Origin: Emticicia sp040253585
GTDB taxonomy: Bacteria > Bacteroidota > Bacteroidia > Cytophagales > Spirosomataceae
Length of the DNA: 64,000 nt
Direction: 5' to 3'
NCBI RefSeq assembly: GCF_040253585.1
Contig: NZ_JBELAU010000012.1
Location: 186,001 to 250,000, forward strand
Part shown: positions 16,640 to 24,574 of the stretch, one piece after another
Position numbering within the stretch: the stretch's first letter is position 1
Layout: each line of letters begins with the position of its first letter
The notes under the pieces: model-generated
The model's input: only the letters and a program-made list of their open reading frames with translations
Databases searched by the model: none
Told to the model about the DNA's origin: nothing
Made by a program: the position numbers and the translations under genes

Positions 16640-18139
16640 ATGGTAAATAATTTAAAAGAAACTTATTTAAAATTTGCAAATATTATTGAGTCTTTTTCAA
16701 AAGATAAAAGCGGTATTACTCAGTTTTATAATAAGTTTGAACATTTAATCCACGATTTTTTAGTTGAAAACTTAAAAAATAATCTCTTCCATAGCTCAAT
16801 TTTAGTACATGATATAACTGGAAGAGTTACAGTCAAAGGGCAAATTCGGCCAAAGTTAGATAGCCCGCTTGCGGTAGAATTAGCTAAGAAATTTGAACAG
16901 GATGTAGAATCAATAGATAAGGATAGTCAACGTGAAAATTACATAAGTTTAACAGAGTTGCTAATTAAGCCCTATCCCTTAAAGAATATTTTGATTTTTA
17001 AGAAATCAACATCATCGAAATTCGATTCTTACTTTAGTGGATTTAACAAATTTAATTTGGATGAGAATAATGAAAGCTTGAGTGTAAAAAACTTTGTCAG
17101 GAATTTACATCTAAAATTTGACCAAGTAAGTAATAAAATTGCGAATTGGATGGATTTTAATAGGGCTTATGTCACTATTGCAGAAAACAATGGAATAAGC
17201 GACTATTTTATTTATGCGATTCGACCATATGCGTTTCAAGATAAATTTAATTCGATTTTAGTGATTCACGCTTCCAGACAGTTAACAGAAGAAGAGGCGA
17301 TTTTAATAGAATTACTATTACATAGATTCTCTTCAGAATTAGCAATTTTAGAAATAGAAAGGTTGTCTAAAATTGAAATGGAACGCATTAAAACAATTGA
17401 ACAAATAGAAACACTCAATAATATTAGTGCTTCAACTCATGCTATCAAAACATTTATTGGTTCTAAATTTAGTCCATTATTAAACTCTCTTGCTTTTAAA
17501 CTAAAAGATAGTCCATTGATAACTTTGATTGCAAGACTGATACAAAGTAAAGATGATTTACTTTATTCAGCAGAACTAATCAACTTAATGTCAAAAATAT
17601 CGCAAACAGACTTACCTACATCTAAAATTTTAGAGTATCTTGAAAGCACACAGTTTTTTGCTAATACACAAACAATTATAGATTTAAAGCAAATTTTTGA
17701 TTCCCTATTAGCAATAAAATTAGACAAAAATGAAAATCCTCGTTTTGCAATACTAAAAAAAATCAGATTAGTTTATTATGAAAACAGCCTCGAAATAGAG
17801 AACAATTTGGACTTAACGGGGATTTTTAGTTTTCAAAATATCTTCCCAACCATACGTTTTTATGAGTTTTTGTGTGCCACAATTTTAGAAAATTCTGATA
17901 AACATAGTGGACTAAATACTAAAACTATTCAAATAATTCACGAAAAAGAGAGGAGGCAGTTACTGTTTAAAAGCGAGATAGCAGCGATAAAAATAAGCAG
18001 TACGGGCGATGAAATAACTGAATTTACAGGAAACTTTAGAGTATTTAATGCTTTATTAACACAATTAAGAATTGGAAATTTGAGACTTTACAAAATTGCA
18101 AATGAATCATATTTTACAATGGAATTAAATTACAATTAA
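16640..18139 (+). CDS. Cytoplasmic histidine-kinase-like protein (degenerate)
   Basis: No close family is recognised for this 499-aa protein. Three features suggest a diverged sensor kinase. There is a GAF-like central part (about 165-240). An H-box-like helix follows, with H267 in NISASTHAIKTFIGSKFSPL. Near the C-terminus is an N-box-like FLCATILENSDKHSG (E417, N418, H422). A clear DxGxG (G1) box is not seen, so ATP binding is uncertain. There are no membrane segments or signal peptide. The next gene begins with a receiver-like domain, which supports a two-component pair. Confidence 0.55.
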   Translation: MVNNLKETYLKFANIIESFSKDKSGITQFYNKFEHLIHDFLVENLKNNLFHSSILVHDITGRVTVKGQIRPKLDSPLAVELAKKFEQDVESIDKDSQRENYISLTELLIKPYPLKNILIFKKSTSSKFDSYFSGFNKFNLDENNESLSVKNFVRNLHLKFDQVSNKIANWMDFNRAYVTIAENNGISDYFIYAIRPYAFQDKFNSILVIHASRQLTEEEAILIELLLHRFSSELAILEIERLSKIEMERIKTIEQIETLNNISASTHAIKTFIGSKFSPLLNSLAFKLKDSPLITLIARLIQSKDDLLYSAELINLMSKISQTDLPTSKILEYLESTQFFANTQTIIDLKQIFDSLLAIKLDKNENPRFAILKKIRLVYYENSLEIENNLDLTGIFSFQNIFPTIRFYEFLCATILENSDKHSGLNTKTIQIIHEKERRQLLFKSEIAAIKISSTGDEITEFTGNFRVFNALLTQLRIGNLRLYKIANESYFTMELNYN

Positions 18140-18144
18140 GCAAA

Positions 18145-19926
18145 ATGGAAAAAAAATATCAAATAAATGTCCTTTGGATTGAAGACAATCCATGTAATGA
18201 TGGCTTACTTGCAGAGGCACTTGCAGAAAGGGATAGTATTGATTTGGGGGATGTTCCCCCAAATATTGAAGTTCCTGCGATTACCTTTTCACCTGACTCT
18301 GGCAGGTTAGAATATTTCAAATATTTTAATCTTCAAATCCTACAACATCCAGAAGAAATCAAGGAGTATCTATCCATGTCCTTAGAAGTAGAAGATAAAT
18401 ATGGAAGTAAGGCTTTGGGTAGCATTGATGGCGGTATTCCAGATATTGTACCTTTTGACTATAAACTTTCGCCAAATATTACCATCAATCGAAATGATGA
18501 AACAGAAAACCCTGGTAATATCTTTTATATTTCAGAATTTAGAAAACTTCGAGAATATTACAATCCAAATTTCAAAATCATTAAGTCATTTTTTCGAGAT
18601 AGAACCTTAACCTTGGAAAATGTTGAAAATTACTATTTTGAGGAATTTAGTCAAAAAATAAATTACGATTTACAGCAACGAGACCAAAGTGTTGAAACCC
18701 TTGACAGAGTAAATTTGAAAGATGATGATATGGGTTTGTTTGCAGGGGTTTTAGTATCAAGGCAATTCAGAAATCATGTTACGGTGGGAATACCAGTAAC
18801 TAATAATAAAAGACGTGTAGATTTATTGACTGCACACGGTAAATATTATGAATGGTTGAATAGTTATGATTTAGGAACAATGTTTCGCCGAACAAATAAG
18901 GGGAGTAAAAAATGGATTGATATTTTGCAAGAAGCTGTTCAACAGCTACGCCAACGCATCAAAACCCAAGTAGAATCAGGTAAAATCCAACCTAACCTTA
19001 CTCAACTTATAGATTTAAAAAGTGGCCATTTTCCAATCTTTGGCAATGACGACAAACGCATTTTTACCTTTACTTCAATCTACGGCACACGTGAGTTACC
19101 CTTAGATGGTTTGTTTATAGATGTTGATGTAGCTGAACGTGATGAGGCGATAATGAGGTGGGCAAGTCAATTATATACAATTTTATTGGCTGGTAGAACC
19201 GACGCAGAAATAACAGATGCGGAAAGAATTGTTAGTAGATTTTGGACAGCCTATACTTCTGGTTTAATGCGACAAAGACATATATTTTCTTTTTTGGAAT
19301 TGCAAAAGGAAATTTTGGCTTCGGAAGGAGTTAAACTTGATAAAGACCAAGACAAAATAAGGCAAGATTTAAGGGATTTTTATACTATATCTGAAAAATA
19401 TAGAAGCGAAAGAATTCATGAAGAACATACCATTGAACTTAGGAAAGCAGAAATTGAAAGTAAGTCAATTTTTACCAAAAGATTAGTTATATTTTTTATG
19501 GGTGTTAGGTTGTGGAATCAATATTACCAAGCATCACAAGCGATTCACAAACCAAATATCCACCACGAATTCAAGGAAAAAAGTATTGAGACGTTGGTTT
19601 CAGAACCACCTACAGAAAGAGATTTGATTGCTTTATTATACCCCGTCCCTGCCGAACCCATTATTTTACCTATCCACAAAGCAGACGAAAGTAATAATGG
19701 CGATAAAATAAGGACACATTTACGACAAATTTTAGGCTTTGAAGGAAAACACGGCTATGATGCCAAAGGAGATATTATCACCAATTTACCTAATCTTATT
19801 ACTAAACAAGAGGTGGTTTTTGTCAAAAACTATGCAGATAAAATGGGTTTTGATGAATTTATTGAAGATGAAAACGGTATAAAAATTCCGAATGAGTATT
19901 ATCCTAATTGGTTAAAATTCTTTTAA
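18145..19926 (+). CDS. Large receiver-domain protein of unknown output
   Basis: This 593-aa protein opens like a response-regulator receiver. The acidic pocket is E13-D14 in INVLWIEDNP, and a likely phospho-acceptor D105 lies in PDIVPFDYKLS, with a longer than usual stretch between. The remaining ~450 residues match no output domain I know. There is no HTH and no GGDEF, only a long charged helix region (HEEHTIELRKAEIESKS) and a polar C-terminus. It lies 5 bp after the kinase-like gene and 4 bp before the deaminase fusion, so it is probably the signal relay to that protein. Confidence 0.55.
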   Translation: MEKKYQINVLWIEDNPCNDGLLAEALAERDSIDLGDVPPNIEVPAITFSPDSGRLEYFKYFNLQILQHPEEIKEYLSMSLEVEDKYGSKALGSIDGGIPDIVPFDYKLSPNITINRNDETENPGNIFYISEFRKLREYYNPNFKIIKSFFRDRTLTLENVENYYFEEFSQKINYDLQQRDQSVETLDRVNLKDDDMGLFAGVLVSRQFRNHVTVGIPVTNNKRRVDLLTAHGKYYEWLNSYDLGTMFRRTNKGSKKWIDILQEAVQQLRQRIKTQVESGKIQPNLTQLIDLKSGHFPIFGNDDKRIFTFTSIYGTRELPLDGLFIDVDVAERDEAIMRWASQLYTILLAGRTDAEITDAERIVSRFWTAYTSGLMRQRHIFSFLELQKEILASEGVKLDKDQDKIRQDLRDFYTISEKYRSERIHEEHTIELRKAEIESKSIFTKRLVIFFMGVRLWNQYYQASQAIHKPNIHHEFKEKSIETLVSEPPTERDLIALLYPVPAEPIILPIHKADESNNGDKIRTHLRQILGFEGKHGYDAKGDIITNLPNLITKQEVVFVKNYADKMGFDEFIEDENGIKIPNEYYPNWLKFF

Positions 19927-19930
19927 AATC

Positions 19931-21352
19931 ATGGAAAATCAAGAATATAAAAAGGTTTTAGAAGGTATTTTGGAACAAACAAGTATAACTTATTACTTTA
20001 ACGAAAAAAGTAATACTGATAAATTAGTTACCTTCTTTTCAGACCCAAATACAAAAGTGGCAGCGATTGATTTTGTAATGGCAAATAATGCACATACCGC
20101 AAAGTCAAATAAGGAAATTGAGAATATTTTTATTCAATTTTACCTTGATTCGATAATTACGAAAGCTAAATCTAATGACCTCAAAGCATTATCAGCATTC
20201 AATAAATACTGCTGGTCTTTGGGTGTTAAATATTATAAACAGACACGTTCAGGCACAAATGATTTTTATATGGACGACATCATAAACGATGTCATTTTAT
20301 ATATTCAGAAAAATAAAACTTTCGATGCTTCAAAAGGCAAGTTTGAGAATTTCTTTGCTTCTTCAATCAAAAGAATGATAATAACTTATTGGAAAAGACG
20401 TAAAATACTCGTAGATAGTGATGAGGAGGCTAAACTTGAATTGCTTGCAGAAGAAAACAAATCATTTTTTGATGAACCAGTTACATTTGATTTATCAATG
20501 TTAGATTCTGATATTAAAGATTTTGGCAAGACAATTCCTAAATTTCAGATTTGGGAAAGTCTCATAAATTACTCGGACTTATCATTAAATGATACAGCCC
20601 TTAAACACCCAAAATCAGTTCCAGTTTTGCAGGTGGGCGGTAGGAATTATTATTTTCTTAATGATACCAATGGCTTCTTATTGAAACATTCGTACTTACA
20701 CAAAGCGGCATCAATGGCAGAACGAATCTATATGAAAGCCGCTATTGAGGAAATGGAAAAATCGAACCAAGAAAATGACCCTCTCCATTTTGTAAATCAA
20801 GCTCTTTTAAGTAATACAGAATATGAGCAATCACGCCAGAAATTATTTGGGATACTTGGGGAGGAAGTTATTATAACACCAAACAACAAATCCTCGAAGA
20901 TAAATAATTCAGAAAAAAAAGTACATCCAAAAGTTGGTGCAGTTTTAGTTAATGAAAAGGGTGAGATTATTGGTAGAAGTCATAGGCTTATCACTGGAAA
21001 ACACTGTGAAAATACCATGTTTAATATTGTTCTCAAAGACAAAGAAATTGACTATTCGAAAACTACTCTTTATGTAACTCTCGAACCATGTTCATGCCGA
21101 AATCCCAATAAATTGCCTTGTGCTGTTTGGACAATTTTAGCAGGAGTTAAACGTGTAGTTATTGGGATGTTAGACCCCAATAAAGATGTAGAATATAATG
21201 GTGTCAAACTACTTTTAAACGCTGGTATCGAGGTGGATTTCTTTCATTACGATTTATCCGAACAAGTGATAAAATCAAATCAGGAGTTCATCAATCAGCA
21301 AAAAGACGGCAAGTTTGAAAACTATACCTTTCCACTTGAAAAGAAAATATAA
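19931..21352 (+). CDS. Sigma-region-2-like / RibD-type deaminase fusion protein
   Basis: This 473-aa protein has two recognisable parts. Residues about 80-160 look like sigma-70 region 2 (DIINDVILYIQKNKTFDASK and then FENFFASSIKRMIITYWKRR). Residues 331-440 form a cytidine-deaminase/RibD-type domain: HPKVGAVLVNEKGEIIG, zinc and catalytic H358-C-E360, zinc C387 in EPCSC and C397, then GVKRVVIGMLDPN. The middle (160-330) is unassigned. No riboflavin genes are nearby. As last gene of an importer/two-component operon it is the likely effector. Substrate (nucleotide, nucleic acid or small molecule) is unknown. Confidence 0.6.
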   Translation: MENQEYKKVLEGILEQTSITYYFNEKSNTDKLVTFFSDPNTKVAAIDFVMANNAHTAKSNKEIENIFIQFYLDSIITKAKSNDLKALSAFNKYCWSLGVKYYKQTRSGTNDFYMDDIINDVILYIQKNKTFDASKGKFENFFASSIKRMIITYWKRRKILVDSDEEAKLELLAEENKSFFDEPVTFDLSMLDSDIKDFGKTIPKFQIWESLINYSDLSLNDTALKHPKSVPVLQVGGRNYYFLNDTNGFLLKHSYLHKAASMAERIYMKAAIEEMEKSNQENDPLHFVNQALLSNTEYEQSRQKLFGILGEEVIITPNNKSSKINNSEKKVHPKVGAVLVNEKGEIIGRSHRLITGKHCENTMFNIVLKDKEIDYSKTTLYVTLEPCSCRNPNKLPCAVWTILAGVKRVVIGMLDPNKDVEYNGVKLLLNAGIEVDFFHYDLSEQVIKSNQEFINQQKDGKFENYTFPLEKKI

Positions 21353-21382
21353 AAGCCCTAAGTAATAACAAAATTTTGTTGT

Positions 21383-21420
21383 AAAAGCCCTACCAACTTG
21401 GTGGGGCTTTTTATTTTTTT
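21383..21420 (+). terminator. Intrinsic terminator of the eight-gene operon
   Basis: AAAAGCCCTACCA pairs with TGGTGGGGCTTTT around a 3-nt loop and is followed by TTATTTTTTT. It lies 31 bp after the deaminase-fusion stop and closes the operon begun at 12389. Confidence 0.85.
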
Positions 21421-21504
21421 CAAAATTAAGGCTACAATCGGATAAAAACGAGCCTCAAAACGCTACTCATAATAAACAAACACTTCATCAACAAACAAGG
21501 AAAA

Positions 21505-21527
21505 GGGTATCGCCTAAAAAGATACCC
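21505..21527 (+). promoter_or_regulatory. Conserved 5'-leader hairpin, copy 1
   Basis: GGGTATC / GATACCC closes a loop containing GCCTAAAA. It sits 25 bp before the start of the first CHAP lipoprotein. The flanks (AACAAGGAAAA before, CATCAA-AAACAATTACC after) are shared with copy 3. The stem change relative to the other copies is compensatory (T-A for C-G), so pairing seems selected. No T-run follows, so it does not look like a terminator. Confidence 0.65.
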
Positions 21528-21551
21528 ACTCATCAATAAACAATTACCAAA

Positions 21552-22160
21552 ATGAGAAAAGTATTCTCAACATCAATTTTAGCAATCCTCTTTGTATTGG
21601 GTATTGCTACCTCTTGCAAAGAATCAGCTTTGCAACCTCAGACTGAAAATCAGCCTGTTGTAAATGTTTCACAACCTCAAACCGATTTGGAAGTTTCGTC
21701 GGCAGCTACTTCAAATCCTAATGCTCGTGCTGCCGCAGATGCTGTTTTTTGTCAATGTGTAAAGTATGTGAAAAATAAAACGGGTGTTGCTAATCCTGCA
21801 TCTGCAAAAGATTATGGCAAAAACTTAAAAGATGCAGGTTATTATGAAGTTACTCCAGATTTTACATCTACTTGGGGGAATATTTGGGCTTCCGATGTAT
21901 TGGTTGTTAGCAATAATTATGGTAGTGGTGTAAACTCTACACATGGGCATGTGGGTTTTCCAAGTTCGGTTACTCGTATTCAAACCAAAGACAAAAATGG
22001 CAAAGTAACATCTCAATACTTTGTTATTAAAATCAAAGGCTCAAATCAAACGAATGACCCTAAAAAGGTATTTACAGATGCTGGCTGCAATAACGTTGAT
22101 GTTAATATGACTGTTTATTACTACCCAGGTAATTCAACTCTTAAATTCTACCGTAAATAA
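21552..22160 (+). CDS. CHAP-like lipoprotein (cysteine amidase/peptidase)
   Basis: This 202-aa exported lipoprotein has the signal peptide MRKVFSTSILAILFVLGIAT followed by C22. Residues 23-60 are low-complexity and end in NPNARAA. The rest resembles a CHAP/NlpC-type cysteine hydrolase: catalytic C67 or C69 in VFCQCVKYVKNKTG and H131/H133 in STHGHVGF. Such enzymes cut peptidoglycan cross-bridges or amide bonds. The first ~63 residues are almost the same as in the lipoprotein at 22467, although the C-terminal parts differ. Confidence 0.6.
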   Translation: MRKVFSTSILAILFVLGIATSCKESALQPQTENQPVVNVSQPQTDLEVSSAATSNPNARAAADAVFCQCVKYVKNKTGVANPASAKDYGKNLKDAGYYEVTPDFTSTWGNIWASDVLVVSNNYGSGVNSTHGHVGFPSSVTRIQTKDKNGKVTSQYFVIKIKGSNQTNDPKKVFTDAGCNNVDVNMTVYYYPGNSTLKFYRK

Positions 22161-22176
22161 CTAAAATTTAGGAAAT

Positions 22177-22199
22177 GGGCATCGCCTAAAAGGATGCCC
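22177..22199 (+). promoter_or_regulatory. Conserved 5'-leader hairpin, copy 2
   Basis: GGGCATC / GATGCCC closes a loop with GCCTAAAAG, 21 bp before the 62-aa gene. It has the same stem length, loop and spacing to a start codon as the copies at 21505 and 22420. Confidence 0.65.
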
Positions 22200-22219
22200 A
22201 CTATTTTAAATTTATTATT

Positions 22220-22408
22220 ATGTCAAACAAGTCAAGTTCTATCTCAGAAACAATTGCAGCAGTGGTAATATCCGCTGGAGCAATTGTAACTGGTACAGTT
22301 GAGGCAGGTTGTAAAACAATTTCTTCTTCAGCTTGTGATGTTGCTCAAGTGGCTTCTGAAACGCTTCAAGGTGTAGCTGACACTAAATTGAGAAGTAAAA
22401 AGGATTAA
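22220..22408 (+). CDS. Small hydrophobic protein, 62 aa
   Basis: I do not recognise this protein. It has a short polar start, one hydrophobic stretch (TIAAVVISAGAIVTGTVEAG) and a Ser/Cys/Ala-rich helical second half. It lies between the two CHAP-like lipoproteins and has the same leader hairpin, so it is probably part of the same regulated group. An immunity, holin-like or anchoring role would be speculation. Confidence 0.55.
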   Translation: MSNKSSSISETIAAVVISAGAIVTGTVEAGCKTISSSACDVAQVASETLQGVADTKLRSKKD

Positions 22409-22419
22409 AACAAGGAAAA

Positions 22420-22442
22420 GGGCATCGCCTAAAAGGATGCCC
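22420..22442 (+). promoter_or_regulatory. Conserved 5'-leader hairpin, copy 3
   Basis: GGGCATC / GATGCCC again closes a GCCTAAAAG loop, 24 bp before the start at 22467. Upstream CAAGGAAAA and downstream CAATTACCAAAATG are shared with copy 1. An upstream in-frame ATG at 22437 lies inside the hairpin and is unlikely to be used. Confidence 0.65.
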
Positions 22443-22466
22443 TTTCATCAACAAACAATTACCAAA

Positions 22467-23387
22467 ATGAGAAAAGTATTCTCAACATCAATCTTAGCAA
22501 TCCTAATCGTATCAGGCATTGCAACATCTTGCAAAGAATCAAATTTACAGCCTCAGTCTGAAAATCAGCCTGTTGTAAATGTTTCACAACCTCAAAACGA
22601 TTTGGAAGTATCGGCGGCAGCTACTACAAATCCTAATGCTCGTGCTGCCGCCAACACCGAAGGTTGGGCATCTGTTACTGCATTCAGAGCTGCTTCAACT
22701 TCTGTACAAATGAATGTTGTAAGGCTTGCTAATGCCGCCAACGGTCGTATGTCTGGAACATCTGTTACCGATACACAAGGCAGATGGCTCACAGATTGTG
22801 CAGATGGCGATGGAGCAAGAATGAGAAGTGCCATAGCAAAGTACGATAAATGGTACAGAGCTAATGTAAAAACTCGATGTAGCACCCCAGTAGTTCCTGC
22901 TTCGGTTCGCACAGATATGTATAATTCGTTCAGCGGTTCTGCTTATGATGTTACTCGACGTAATGCCTTAGTAAATCAAACAATTGCAAGATACAATTCA
23001 TTTGCTTGTAATTCATCAGTTGCTGTCCCATCAACAGATAATGCAACATTATCATTCCTAAATATACAACGTCAATGTTTAGAATGGGCTGAAACCATTG
23101 GTAGAAGTGCTGGTGGTTCGGCACGTGGATACTATGCCACAGGTGTTTCATCTGTAGCCAACTACCGTCCAGGAATGGCATTATATAAAACAGACCGAAG
23201 CCATGCAACTCTTATTACTGATATTTATTGGAATGCTGATGGCACAATTAGAAAAGTTAAAGTAGCAGAAGCTAATTATGGCTCAGGTTGGATAAATCCA
23301 AATGGGATGATTCCGTGGCAACGTACGGTAGCAGTAGGACGTGAAATAACTTCTCTTTCTGGTTATAAAGTAGTGAGTTTTGAATAA
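22467..23387 (+). CDS. CHAP-like lipoprotein with the same leader, divergent mature domain
   Basis: This 306-aa exported lipoprotein has the signal peptide MRKVFSTSILAILIVSGIAT and C22, with residues 1-62 nearly the same as in the 202-aa paralogue. Residues 63-195 are alanine- and serine-rich and of unknown fold. Residues 196-306 look like a cysteine hydrolase domain: C204 in IQRQCLEWAETIG and H246 in DRSHATLITDIYWNADG. Start at 22467 is chosen because it matches the paralogue. A fixed leader with changing mature parts resembles modular exported effectors. Confidence 0.6.
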   Translation: MRKVFSTSILAILIVSGIATSCKESNLQPQSENQPVVNVSQPQNDLEVSAAATTNPNARAAANTEGWASVTAFRAASTSVQMNVVRLANAANGRMSGTSVTDTQGRWLTDCADGDGARMRSAIAKYDKWYRANVKTRCSTPVVPASVRTDMYNSFSGSAYDVTRRNALVNQTIARYNSFACNSSVAVPSTDNATLSFLNIQRQCLEWAETIGRSAGGSARGYYATGVSSVANYRPGMALYKTDRSHATLITDIYWNADGTIRKVKVAEANYGSGWINPNGMIPWQRTVAVGREITSLSGYKVVSFE

Positions 23388-23410
23388 AATATTATACTAC
23401 ACTTCCTTCA

Positions 23411-23446
23411 AGGGCATGAATCAAATCATGCCCTTTTTCTTTTTCT
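23411..23446 (+). terminator. Intrinsic terminator after the CHAP gene
   Basis: AGGGCATGA pairs with TCATGCCCT around a 6-nt loop and is followed by TTTTCTTTTTC. It ends the lipoprotein group just before the transposon insertion. Confidence 0.85.
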
Positions 23447-23494
23447 CCCTCTCAAAAAACGTTCGATTATTGAGACATCTACACCAAACGCTCT

Positions 23495-23502
23495 ATTAAC
23501 GA
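23495..23502. repeat. Target-site duplication, left copy
   Basis: ATTAACGA lies directly outside the left inverted repeat and is repeated exactly outside the right inverted repeat at 35717-35724. An 8-bp perfect duplication marks insertion as one unit. Confidence 0.75.
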
Positions 23503-23556
23503 TGTCACTTTTAGTGATATTTTGCTTGAAAATTTTAGAATTATTTTGCCTATAAA
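23503..23556 (+). repeat. Left terminal inverted repeat
   Basis: The first 54 bases match the reverse complement of 35663-35716 with one difference (T/C at position 13). The end TGTCAC is typical of Mu/Tn7/Tn552-type elements. Confidence 0.88.
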
Positions 23557-23560
23557 GAAT

Positions 23561-23577
23561 AACATTCAAGGCTTTGT
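23561..23577. repeat. attC remnant next to the left transposon end
   Basis: AACATTCAAGGCTTTGT differs by one base from 30236-30252 (AACGTTCAAGGCTTTGT), the outer end of the larger attC-like site. It is probably a leftover half-site from a lost cassette. Confidence 0.5.
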
Positions 23578-23713
23578 AGAAGCGGGAAAATAGATTTCAG
23601 TTAACCTTTTAATGACAGCTCTGAAAAACTAAATGGGGTCCCCATGCGATTGAAAATAAAAACACAAGTTCAATATCATTTATCTGACTTAAACAAAAGA
23701 TTGGATATATATT

Positions 23714-23848
23714 AGCTAACGTTTGGGGCTTGCCGAAGTGGGGGATTTTGAAAACCTAATCTTCAAATTTAGCACAAAAGTTAATTAGAATTCAAAATGC
23801 TCATTTTAGCACTTCTGCCCCCATTTTGGCAAACCCATGTTAGCTGTA
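23714..23848 (-). repeat. attC-like recombination site of cassette B
   Basis: The site is a long imperfect palindrome. The outer boxes are AGCTAAC (23714) and GTTAGCT (ending 23845). Inner arms TTGCCGAAGTGGGGG and CCCCCATTTTGGCAA pair across a ~75-bp variable middle. TACAGCTAAC on the minus strand here (23848 to 23839) is the exact complement of the start of the same cassette, GTTAGCTGTA at 30238-30229. That is the hallmark of a cassette excised and reinserted through G/TTAGCT. Confidence 0.65.
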
Positions 23849-24106
23849 GTTTTTTTTATTTGTCAGTTCAATAAGTTTTAATATAAATGGAAATGTCAAA
23901 AAGACAAGCCAAATCATTGTATGTCTTGGTAAAACTTGATACTTATAATTCAGTCCATAAATTGTTAGAGCATAAACAATACAAAGAATTGAGTGTCCTA
24001 CGAAAACTTGATTTTCTGAATATCTGTCTATGTGGTCTTTTTTTGTTTCTTTTAAGTCACTTTTATAGTTTCCATTTTTACTTGGGAGAAATCCTGCTAA
24101 CAACAT
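23840..24106 (-). pseudogene. Cassette B membrane-protein gene, 5' end cut off by insertion
   Basis: The frame encodes at least 88 residues with two likely membrane helices (VGHSILCIVYALTIYGLNY and TMIWLVFLTFPFILKLIEL). It lacks a convincing start because the IS5/efflux segment begins 17 bp upstream. The other side of the insertion (30158-30238) may hold the original 5' end, with a start codon near 30180 (MTKRKS...), though the exact join is not resolved. Its stop codon lies inside the attC core (AGCTAAC), as often in integron cassettes. Confidence 0.5.
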
Positions 24107-24122
24107 ATAATTCTGTGTTATG

Positions 24123-24178
24123 TAAGAAGATGTTTAAAAATTAGTTTTTAATCAAAAAAGGGAATCGGTTTGTTATCT
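24123..24178 (+). repeat. 57-bp IS-end repeat, copy 1
   Basis: The segment starting TAAGAAGATGTTTAAAAATT and ending GGTTTGTTATCTT recurs in the same orientation at 30102-30158. It overlaps the start of the IS5-family transposase gene and should be the left end of that IS. Direct rather than inverted repetition shows that the second copy is a separate IS fragment. Confidence 0.65.
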
Positions 24179-24571
24179 TTTAAACGACAAAATTTATCAG
24201 ATATGCAAACTTGTTACGAAGTTATAACCGATTCCCACTGGGAAATTATTAAAGAAATTGTTTCCGACCAAAGAAAGCGAAAATATAATTTGCGAGACGT
24301 ATTAAATGCCCAATTTTATATCTTACGAACAGGCTCACAATGGCGAAATATTCCCGAAAACTATCCTCCTTGGGAGACCGTTTACTATTATTTTCGGAAG
24401 TGGAAAAATGACGGAACATTTGAATGTCTGAATTCCACCTTGAATAAAATAGAACGTAAAAGACAAGGTAGAAAAGAAATACCAAGTCTTTTATGTATTG
24501 ATAGCCAGTCAGTTAAGGTAGCTACTTTCATCAGTGAAGACAAAGGCATTGATGTTTCATGCCATCAGTAA
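24170..24571 (+). pseudogene. IS5-family transposase, truncated
   Basis: This 133-aa frame has the N-terminal DUF4096-like part of IS5/IS427-type transposases (DSHWEIIKEIVSDQRKRKYN, LRTGSQWRNIPENYPPWETV). It also has the first catalytic aspartate in SLLCIDSQSVK. After residue ~128 the expected GxKxxxGRKRH block is missing and the frame runs into the 3' end of the efflux gene, so the second and third catalytic acids are lost. A start at 24191 (MQTCYEV) is equally likely. Confidence 0.7.
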
Positions 24572-24574
24572 AAC

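Noticed and set aside
22592..23208. Minus-strand frames opposite the CHAP-like gene
   Set aside because: They are shadows of the lipoprotein gene, which has a clear signal peptide and a paralogue.
23887..24144. 85-aa plus-strand frame in cassette B
   Set aside because: It runs opposite to the better-supported minus-strand membrane-protein remnant and has no start signal.
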